A stretch of DNA of 64,000 bases, taken from positions 124,001 to 188,000 of the forward strand of contig CAJNDS010002765.1 of the NCBI GenBank assembly GCA_905221605.1. The letters run 5' to 3'. A model generated the notes under the pieces. That model was not told the origin of the DNA, made no database searches, and worked only from the letters and a program-made list of their open reading frames with translations. Both the position numbers and the translations under genes were made by a program. Origin of the DNA: Symbiodinium natans (Eukaryota; Sar; Dinophyceae; Suessiales; Symbiodiniaceae). This document shows, piece after piece, positions 55,703 through 64,000 of the stretch (its first letter is position 1; every line of letters begins with the position of its first letter).

Positions 55703-56380
55703 TTGGAAGACCAGGTAAGATGCTCGAGCAGCCTGGCAAATCCAGAGCGAACTTGGGCCCATAGCGCCAATTGTGGTCCCAGCCAATGCAGGACTTTCCA
55801 CCAAGCACTCTGCTTTCGCTGGCATCACAAGGGCCGGAAAGAGTGGCTGCTCCTCTCCGAGGACAGCAGCGTGTATTTTGTTCGCACCAGCAAATCCGGC
55901 AAAACAGTCCGAGCCGGACCCTGTGGGCAATGGAGATGCATGGAAGACCCAGCAGAGCTCCGCGGGGGAACGGGAGGCGACCCGCCCGTGCAGTGGCTTC
56001 GCCTTTTGAACTTTAATTGCACTGGCTGTGGTAACATTCCAACCCATAACCTCAACTTCTTGCCCGGTTCTGGGAAAAGGCAACCAGCGATCTTGCATGG
56101 AGAGGATGGAAGACGCATCGAGCTCTACTGTGCCCTTTGTCTAGAAAGCTTCCTAGCGTGCACGTGGAGCTGGCCGAGTTTCGACCAAGCAGTTAGGAGA
56201 CCGGTGTTTCTGGACTACGCTTCCCTTGCTAACTTGCGTCAGTTAGGTCACCAAGGTACGGAGCCCGTAGAACCTTTGCTGGCGCCGCTGTCTTCTGCAG
56301 CCAGCGCACATGGCTGGACCTTCCTTGAGGAAGGGTGTTCTCAGGATCTAGATTTCCCCAGAAGAAGCAGGCAACAGTGA
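55703..56380 (+). CDS. Unrecognised ORF directly right of the retroelement
   Basis: 225 codons open to a stop at 56378-56380, with no ATG at the start (first in-frame Met near 55940), so it is probably an exon or a fragment. The first ~150 residues are protein-like with many Trp and Cys (CFRWHHKGRKEWLLLSED, LNFNCTGCGN, LYCALC). After about 56130 the sequence looks less protein-like and may be intron. No family was recognised. It begins 92 bp after the element end, so the element may have landed in or next to a gene. Confidence 0.4.
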   Translation: MEDQVRCSSSLANPERTWAHSANCGPSQCRTFHQALCFRWHHKGRKEWLLLSEDSSVYFVRTSKSGKTVRAGPCGQWRCMEDPAELRGGTGGDPPVQWLRLLNFNCTGCGNIPTHNLNFLPGSGKRQPAILHGEDGRRIELYCALCLESFLACTWSWPSFDQAVRRPVFLDYASLANLRQLGHQGTEPVEPLLAPLSSAASAHGWTFLEEGCSQDLDFPRRSRQQ

Positions 56381-58765
56381 TTGGCTGGTGTGTGGCTTTG
56401 AAGACTTGGAAGACGTCCCCTGGGAGGTCTGACCTAATCCGGCCCCAACCCACCCAAATTGCAGGAGCTATGCCCTGCCAGAATCAAGGGTGAGTTGCTC
56501 ACCCTCCGGAATCCCTTTGTCACGGGTGAAGCTTCTCCCCGTCCAATCAGCGACGGTCCTGTGAGTCCGTTCCCAAACTGAGAGTGCCATAGGGCACCAC
56601 GGAGAATCTTGCATTGAATTGGATCATTTAATGATCGCATAAGGATGCAGGTTGTAAGAATGCAAGCAGAAGTGCTCAGTCCCGGCACGTACCCAGATCC
56701 ATCCGTCGGAATATTTTCGCAGTTGTTCCGATGGACACCCTGCAGGACGGGCCGCCTCGATGCGGCTTTTGTTCAGCCTGACACCGGTTCGGCCCCTTTG
56801 CTCGGTCTGTGCAGCAGACCGCTGGACCGGGTTTTCGGGCTCAGGTGCTTGTGGGTCTTCCACAGGCCCAACACGGGGTTCTCGCAAACACAGCGCACGA
56901 AAGGATAACGTTAGAACCGCACCCTGAAGATCCTCACTGGTTGATGAGGGGAGGGAGGGCGCTGAGGTGTGGCAGGAACGGACGAGGATCCTAAGTACGC
57001 CGACCGTATGAGGTTTAGGGCATTTCCCTGCACCAGTTTGGGGTTACCCGTGTTTGGCCTGTCGAGGATCTCCTTTGAGATTCCTGCAGGGTGCTGTTGT
57101 TTCTCTCCGGGTGGTGCAAGCCCATCTTGGAGGAAGCCTAGCGGCAGGCGTTGTTGTTAGGGACCAATGCTTGGCTGACGGACAGCCAGAGGCACCAGAT
57201 TGTGGAGGTTAAAGGCTGTGGCTCGGTGCCTGAAAGCCTGCCCAACTGAGCTGCCCAAATCAACCAAGCCCTCCCTGCGTGCAAGTGGTATGGGCTCCTT
57301 GGAGCCGCTGAGGTTGAGCCAGTTAGTAAGAGCGAGAAAGCTGGTTCCCCTCCCTGGTGAGTAAGTGCGAGAAAGCCAGGTCAGCAAACGGGGCTAACAG
57401 GAGCTCAGTGCTGCTGCGGCATGAGTTCCTGGGGCCTAGGTTAGTAAGGGCGAGAAAGCCTAGGCCTGTGCCGGAGGTTGGCGACTTTGCCAAGCCACTT
57501 GCGTTCAGTTTAGTACAGGCATTGCCCATGTATCGGTTCCAGACCTTCTGCCTTTTCTGAGTGAGCCGGAAGTGGGTGAGTTTTTCCCCTGTGCTGGCAG
57601 GGCTGATAGGGTAGGCAGTACAGACCAGGCAGTTCAACCTGCAGAACATTTTGCCTAGGGCTTTGTACAGTGCCAAACCAGTGAGTAGCCGTAGGCCGCC
57701 GAGCTTCTCGCGGAACTGGTTAGGCCCTTTTTCTTCTCTCGGTGCTCCCTGCACATAGTACGGCCGTGTCAAGCAGGCCAAGGACACCTCGAGAGTCCCT
57801 TTTCCGTGCTTAGTTAATACCTACCGGAACTCCGGTTCCGAAGAGCCTAACCTGGCTAGCGACTCAGCCCGCTTTCGAGTGATATATGTGACCCTCCTAG
57901 TTTCCCAGTTGACACGTGATGTGCACTTGAGTTGTCTGCTATGAGTGTGAAGCATAGGCACGAGGACATGTCAGGCAGTGCAGATTTCTTTTGGCTTGGT
58001 GAGACCTTGTTTTGAGTGGGAAGAACCGTTTTCTGTTCGTTTTCTCGAAACTCGTTTGTCGGAACTCGTTTCCTGTTTGTGACCTGGTATTTGGTGACCA
58101 GAAGTGACTCAAGCCAGTTTAGGTCTGCACAGAGCTCAGCAGAGCACCTAAGAGGTGCTAGGAACCTACCCACAGTGTTTAGGAGTAGAAGTTCCATCGC
58201 TGAGTGTTTTCACCTGAAGTACCTTTGTTTTCCCATGTCTGGCAGACAGTGTTTGAAGCTGGAGAGCCGTGCTCGCATTGGCTCAAGACGAGCGGAGCTC
58301 GAGAAGCTGTGAACAGCGCAGTGAAAAGAGTCCGCACTTCGTGCTGTGAGGGTTCAGTGTAGTCTTGACCTGAGGTCCCTTAGGCCCCGTAGCTGTGCCA
58401 CGAGTTTCAACGCGCACCGTTTGCCTTCTCTTGGGCTCTTGTGCCGGAGTCTAACTGAACTGGGTGTCGCCTCTGCTTGCCCTTGCTGAGGTCATGCCAT
58501 GAGTTTCAGGTTCTGTGGCTATCTAAAAGTCCATATGTGGGCTCTTAGATCCAAGACCGCAACATCTAAAACCATCCAGGCCTGCTGCGTTGCGCCTACA
58601 CATCTTGATTTAGAGCTGGGAAGCGTTGGAGCTGTCCTTGCCGCACCTCAATTTGAGAGCGAACAAGCAGTTACACCGCGTGGCTTCGACACTCCGCCAT
58701 CGGCCGGGATCTCTGCAAGGGGTTAGGATGACTGCAGTCCTGCAGCCTCCCCTGGCCCCTGCTTT
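56381..58765. other. No gene recognised; a short dispersed motif
   Basis: No supported exon. Three copies of a motif GTAAGnGCGAGAAAGC lie at about 57326, 57360 and 57443, the outer two inside longer matches GTTAGTAAG(A/G)GCGAGAAAGC. At 58274-58290 the bases GCATTGGCTCAAG share their last ten bases with the dinoflagellate spliced leader, but the rest does not match. Confidence 0.4.
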
Positions 58766-59323
58766 TGTTCTGGTTCTTGTTCTTGTTGTTGTTGTTCTTG
58801 TTTCTTGTTTCTTGTTTCTTGTTTCTTGTTTCTTGTTCTTGTTTCTTGTTTCTTCTTGTTTCTTCTTGTTTCTTCTTGTTTCTTCTTGTTTCTTCTTGTT
58901 TCTTCTTGTTTCTTCTTGTTTCTTCTTGTTTCTTCTTGTTTCTTCTTGTTTCTTCTTGTTTCTTCTTGTTTCTTCTTGTTTCTTCTTGTTTCTTCTTGTT
59001 TCTTCTTGTTTCTTCTTGTTTCTTCTTGTTTCTTGTTTCTTCTTGTTCTTCTTGTTTCTGTTTTCTTGTTTCTTTGTTTCTTCTTTTTTCTTCTTGTTTC
59101 TTCTTTTTTCTTCTTGTTTCTTCTTGTTTCTTCTTGTTTCTTCTTGTTTCTTCTTGTTTCTTCTTGTTTCTTCTTGTTTCTTCTTGTTTCTTCTTGTTTC
59201 TTCTTGTTTCTTCTTGTTTCTTCTTGTTTCTTCTTGTTTCTTCTTGTTTCTTCTTGTTTCTTCTTGTTTCTTGTTTCTTGTTGTTTCTTGTTTCTTGTTG
59301 TTTCTTGTTCTTGTTGTTTCTTC
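58766..59323. repeat. Decamer minisatellite CTTGTTTCTT
   Basis: Tandem 10-bp units, very regular at about 58851-59030 and 59110-59270. A 5-bp CTTGT/TTCTT variant occurs at the start, and irregular units lie at 59031-59110. Strongly strand-asymmetric: almost no A on the plus strand. Long open frames here are artefacts. Confidence 0.97.
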
Positions 59324-59564
<241 letters not shown>

Positions 59565-59904
59565 AGTACAGTTTACATGTTGGCTGAGGGAGCACAGTAG
59601 TTGAGTGAATGACCATGTGAGTGTGTGAGTGCGTTTCTGGTTGCACAACTGAATGGTTACGTGAGTGACGAGTAAGTGATGGGCCTTTCGACATGGAATA
59701 TGTTCCATGCCATTGTAGCGTGTTTTGCAAAAGATGTGCGAAGAGTTGCTTCTTGAGAAGAAGTCATAAGAAAGAGGTATATGGGAATCGGTATTCCACG
59801 GAATTCCATGAACTAACCTGCAGGAGCATTCTTGAGCCGGTCTATTCACTTCCGAAGCCGTTTTTGCACGTGTTTAATGCCGGTCCAATTGTGCTTCTTT
59901 TGCC

Positions 59905-61819
59905 ATGGGTGCTTCAACTGATGTGAGCAGCCTGGTGCGGAATTATTGGTCAGTGCTTTTGGGAAATGCTTTGGAATGGTACGAATTTGCGATCTACGGC
60001 TGCTCGGCGTTGGTGATGATTTTGGACCGGTGGTGGATTTTTGGCATGTAAAACACTTCATCGCGGGTGTGGGCTTAGAAAAGAATATGAAGGGTCGTTG
60101 TATTTTGTTTGTGCCCTCTGCAGGTTGCATGGCGACCTACATGGAACAAAATTTTTTCCGTGGTTCTGTTCTTGCAACTTGGCTCGGCTTCACAGCGACG
60201 TTTGTTGCCCGTCCTTTGGGTGGCATCTTCCTTGGCATCTTGAGTGATGCTTTCGGTCGGAAATTGGCGGTGATGCTGACCATTGTCGGCATGTTGAGCG
60301 GAACAGTTGGCCAAGGGCTACTACCCACCCCTCGTGGTGCTGGAGATTCGGCTTGGGGGTCTTTCGGACTGGTCCTTCTTTTCAGTTTACGGTTGTTGCA
60401 GGGTCTTTGCACTGGTGGTGAAATCAGCACAGTATCCACATACATCGTGGAAGTGTCCGGGCACGAATCGAAGGGGCGCTGTGTGGCTTTAATATCCATC
60501 ACAGTCAACCTTGGTTTCCTTTTGGCCAGGTCCCTCGGCAGCATTGATGTTCTTTTTGAGCCTGAAGTGTAAGCGTGACGTTCAAAAGCCATTGCAAGCA
60601 AATGATCCATTTGCTGATCAGGACGGTGGTATGGTCGCTACAGCTCATTCTTGGTGAGGACACCACAGTTGAAAAGTTCAGAGCTGCGTGGCTGGTAAGA
60701 GGACATTGTGCCCAGATTCAGCCGTGTTGTAATTTTGTGCTGCCAGGAGCGCATGTTGGACTGGGGTTGGCGGCTACCCTTCATTCTGGCCTTGTTACCC
60801 GGTGCCATGGCTTTGGCTGGTCGGCGTGACTTGAAGGAGTCAGAGGCCTGGTAGGACGGTCAATAGCATGTCATAGTCATCTTCATAGTCATAGGACCCA
60901 GGCGAGCTGGGTTAGAAGCTTTGGCCATTGTCAGCCTTCAGGTGTCGAACATGTTTTAGACATATCTCGGGGAAGAAGAGCAGTTTCATGCTTGTAAAGT
61001 TGTGGCCCCCAGTATATGCATGCGTCGGTGCGTTGTTTAGCATGTGGCCAGGAGTTCCAAGCGCAGAAAGAAGCCAGGGAAGCAGGGGCAGCCAACAGTA
61101 AGTCCGGAGCTTCCCTTTCAGAGCACTTCGTGAATGTGCTTGTTGGAATTGGCGGCGTCATTGCCTTTGCCGTCTTCCAGTACGGTGGCATGGTTTGGAC
61201 GAACTCGTTTCTTGAAAAGCACGGAGCACCTGCAAATATGCCCATGCTTGCGGGAATGTGTTCGAGGGTGCTTCAGATGGTTCTGTCCTTTTTTGTTGGT
61301 TGGTTTGCTGACTGCTATGGTGTTGCACTCGTGACTCTTGCCAGCGGCGCAATGCTTTGCTGTGCTGGTGCCCCATTCTTTTTCCTTTTGGCCTCCTACC
61401 CTGACAATGTGGCCAACATCTTCTTGATTTATGGTGTGGGTTATGGAATCATTGGAGCGATGGTGGGGACAGTTGTGTTCATGTACTGTGCCGAGCTCTT
61501 CCCCACCTCAGTGCGGAACCTGGGCGTCGGGATCAGCTACAACATCGGCTTTTCAATCTTCGGAGGCTTCGCACCTCTCGTGGCTGAAGCCAGTTTGGGT
61601 TGGTCTTTGTATGGTCCGGGACTCCTCCTGTCCGCGGCCGGTCTGCTCACTTTGCTAACTGTGGTGATAAGCATGATGGGGCTCAGGGCAGGAAAGCTGA
61701 AACTGGCTTACCTCAGGCCGGAGCTCTATTTCGGCATGTCTTCAAAGTCTTCAGGTTCAGGTTCTAAGAAACCAGATTCTGCTCGGCAGGCGCAGTTCAC
61801 TTGCGTGGCCGGCGTGTAA
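59905..61819 (+). CDS. MHS/ProP-type major facilitator transporter, five exons
   Basis: Exons 59905-59998, 60124-60529, 60622-60694, 60747-60845 and 61052-61819 total 1440 nt, so 479 residues. All joins keep phase; the donors are GC, GT, GT and GC. The family (metabolite:H+ symporters, for example ProP, KgtP, ShiA) imports metabolites such as betaine, proline or organic acids with protons. Family signs in order: GNALEWYEFAIYG at the start, then EQNFF, TFVARPLGGIFLGILSDAFGRK, LQGLCTGGE, DWGWRLPFILALLPG, LKESEEF and ELFPTSVRNLGVGISYNI. Twelve helices are expected and the length is typical. The first and third exons carry family motifs that single-frame ORF searches would miss. The last ~35 residues are Ser/Lys-rich and cytosolic. 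The start ATG 59905 directly precedes the first helix. Substrate unknown. Confidence 0.88.
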
Positions 61820-63288
61820 GCAGTCGAATTCACGAATCTCATGCAACTGCTCTGGTCCGAGCGAGCTGTTGCTGGGTTTTGCAAGGCTCATGATCTCATG
61901 ACTCATGCTTTAACCTTGCAGGCATCTAGCCTCGCATGGCTGGCACAAGCCCAGCGTGACCTGCTCAAAAGGTCTCACAGCATTGATTTACCAAAGCTGA
62001 AAACCCGACAGCATGTTGAACCGTGACATATCGTGACATTGTTTGACCCTTCGGTTGTTGGGAGGTCTGAGCGCGCACTGAATTCAGGGACCTCACAGGG
62101 CACTAGCACAGGGCGTCTATTCAGCGTTCTAACTTCTAGCAGAACCCGTCCCAACCCCCCAACTCCTCGGCTAGGCTCTCAATCCCTTGCCGTTACAAAA
62201 TGATAGCTGATAACATTTTTCTGCTAGACTTACCAACTTCCAATTGGTATCCATAAAGTTTCACGGACGTTTCTTACGGGTGCTTCTGATACGGACATTC
62301 GCGGACTGTCATGAAGTCTTCGCTATCGAGGGCGCCTCTGGAGCCTTGTGGAGCCTTGCACTCCATCGATCCTGGCCGATCTTGGCCATCGTAAAGTCGG
62401 TAGTGGGCCGAGTTGGATGCCAAAGTGTTTTGGGGGACACATCAGATTGACATTTTGACTTCAGACTGGGTACAGGGCAACGTGGGCAAGTCTTCCAAGG
62501 CTCAACCCCGACATAATTTTTGGGGTAAAGTTTAGGATTCGCCTGCTTTTTTTGTGTGATGTTCATTGTTTTGTGTGATACATTTAGATACTCCCAAGCA
62601 ACGTTTGCCCTCATTCTGATGTGACTCCTAGAGAACTGCGTTTTCTGCCTCCACCGCATGAGACATTGTCACATGTGCTGTTTCAGTCTTTGCTGTAGTG
62701 ACCCAGTTTCAGCACGTCGCATGCCTTGTCATGGGCCAAAGCAGCACCCTTGGGAGCACATTGCGTTGGTGTGCATTCAAGCAGTCTAGATAGCATCGTT
62801 GAACTTGCACTGCTTTCGAGGTCTCGATGTGCTGAAGACGTGCGATGGAAGTGACGGACATGACGCCAACTGCTCATGGCATCAGATTTTCAGAATAGGC
62901 TCAAATTGTTTTGTCCAGTACGCATGCTGTATACTCAGGCGAAGCCAGGCTCGGCGACGAGCGCCAACAGAGGCTTTGTGATTGTAATGTTCGAGGACAG
63001 ATACACATACGTGCTTGAGCGATCAATGGTGCAGGCTCTGCTATGTGGGACGACGATGTTGTGGTCAATTGTGCTGCCCTAGAGGCTGCTGGACATGTTG
63101 GTGTTGACAACACCGTGTCAGTTACAGCATGGATGCAGTTGGTCCATTCGAGAGCTCCAGGAGGGTGTGAAAAGCGTCGTGGCATCAGCGAACCGCGGTG
63201 GAGCTCGAATCAGTGATGAGGTGCTCTTGCATCAACCCGGTTAGTGAGTGGATGCCAACATGAGCGTATTTACCAATGTGCCCGCAGG
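61820..63288. other. Intergenic, no gene recognised
   Basis: No supported exon on either strand. The 5' end of the ankyrin-type gene may lie in the last few hundred bases. Confidence 0.4.
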
Positions 63289-63548
63289 TCTTGCTGAACC
63301 ATGAGCTTCTGCAATATGCTCGCCAGGCATACCGATCCCGCAGAAGTTGTCCAGTCATGATGGTATACCTAGTGCAGGGAAACCTACGTGGTGTCAGCGA
63401 AGCTCTGGACAAGGGCGCGTGGACAGAAACGCGTCGGCCGTTGGTTGCGGGCCCATCTGTGCTGGTTTGCAGCACTTGGTGCATTGTGCAGTGTCTGAGG
63501 TCATGAAGCCGCAGAAGCCCGATGCCGGAAAGAAAGGGCACGGTGTGC
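63289..63548 (+). CDS. Start of an ankyrin-repeat-type gene (partial, small exons)
   Basis: Three small pieces join in phase. 63289-63326 gives LNHELLQYARQ. A 51-nt intron with a GC donor leads to 63378-63443 (GNLRGVSEALDKGAWTETRRPL), and a 56-nt GT-AG intron leads to 63500-about 63543 (VMKPQKPDAGKKGHG). The joined phrase, GNL..V..AL..GA.., ETRRPLVMKP and a Lys-rich loop, is the first ankyrin-like unit I recall from dinoflagellate ankyrin/EF-hand proteins; that recall is not checked. The next unit, expected to read like MTPLMYAA, should follow another intron beginning near 63544 but was not found in the remaining 450 bp. The start codon is unknown; ATG 63276 lies just upstream in frame. Confidence 0.45.
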
Positions 63549-64000
63549 ACCTCATGTGCATTGCATATCATTGCATGCGCATGTGCAGTGCCTGCAAGGT
63601 GCTTTTGCAACACTTCCGGGCAACACCACACGATCTTTCTTTGTCCCAGGATCCCGCCCACCTAGGCATCATTGGCGTGTGGCGTGAAGAAAGCAAGCAA
63701 TGAAAAGGAGCGGCTTGAGCTTGTAAATAGGGAACTGCGGAAGCCTTAGACTCGAACAGTGACAAGATGGCCTAGCCTATATAGCGAAGCTAAGAATGAG
63801 GAGAATCTCAAAGATTAGCAGTGCGAAGCACAAAGAAGCCGATCCGAACTCGAACGTGGCAAGTGAGACAAGGCCAAGAATAACTGCCAAGAAGGCAAGA
63901 ATCGCAAAGCACAGATCAAAAGGTGTCAAGAAACGCGACATGGAGGGCTGCATGGGCTAAGGCGAAGATCCTGCAGTGGTTGGAATGACACCCATAATGC
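63549..64000. other. Unresolved right end
   Basis: Probably contains introns and further exons of the ankyrin-type gene. The last 200 bp are purine-rich (AAGCCGATCCGAACTC, GGCAAGAATCGCAAAG). No reading frame was supported. Confidence 0.3.

Noticed and set aside
58270..58292. Possible relic of the dinoflagellate spliced leader (TTGGCTCAAG match)
   Set aside because: Only the last ten bases agree; the upstream half differs and no ORF with retroposed-cDNA features follows.

Overview
The window looks like nuclear DNA of a dinoflagellate, most likely Symbiodiniaceae-like. The grounds are as follows. Reconstructed genes are cut into many exons, with GT, GC and even GA donors and AG|G acceptors, and several introns of only about 43-56 nt. 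The protein families (EAG/HCN-like channels with a TQFTP pore, TET/JBP-like dioxygenase domains, retroelements carrying methyltransferases) are ones known from dinoflagellates. Plant/dinoflagellate-type TTTAGGG repeats are present, and gene density is low amid abundant low-complexity DNA. No full spliced-leader sequence, tRNA or rRNA was recognised.

Layout. 1-9.1 kb: no convincing gene, only a decayed minus-strand fragment near 2 kb. 9.1-12.2 kb: an aldo/keto-reductase-like gene in at least six exons, one of whose introns contains a complete two-exon organophosphate:phosphate (GlpT/SLC37-like) transporter gene on the same strand. 12.9-13.1 kb: compound GT-type microsatellite. 13.5-16.6 kb: three-exon voltage-gated, cyclic-nucleotide-binding-type cation channel without a GYG filter. 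17.8-19.6 kb: Cys-rich, probably secreted protein in small exons. 20.4-21.1 kb and 29.0-29.4 kb: two minus-strand partial genes with clean exon-exon joins. 34.6-35.1 kb: fold-back structure enclosing interstitial telomere-like repeats. 37.1-45.9 kb: a large membrane-protein gene (or two adjacent genes) ending in twelve near-identical 52-residue repeats; its large intron holds a C-rich (CCCCCCAAA-like) array, an AT-rich island and an AAAGTCC/GGACTTT fold-back. 46868-46967: a 100-N assembly gap. 47.0-55.6 kb: a nearly complete DIRS-like (tyrosine-recombinase) retroelement. 55.7-56.4 kb: an unrecognised ORF. 58.8-59.6 kb: decamer minisatellite plus about 80 GTT triplets. 59.9-61.8 kb: five-exon MHS/ProP-type major facilitator transporter. 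63.3 kb to the end: start of an ankyrin-type gene.

The most notable item is the retroelement. Its pol reading frame appears to join a 2-oxoglutarate/Fe(II) dioxygenase-like domain (HxD...H) and a C5-cytosine-methyltransferase-like domain to reverse transcriptase and RNase H. This pol lies in the same frame as the upstream zinc-knuckle (gag-like) ORF, separated from it by a single UGA. A separate upstream ORF carries a tyrosine recombinase, and the 3' end has 273-bp split direct repeats. If the assignments hold, one mobile element carries candidate enzymes both to write and to oxidise 5-methylcytosine.

The host genes are unrelated in function (metabolite and phosphate transport, redox, ion flux, secreted and membrane proteins) and most are on the plus strand. 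Splice sites were read by eye from motif continuity and reading phase; all exon borders need transcript confirmation.
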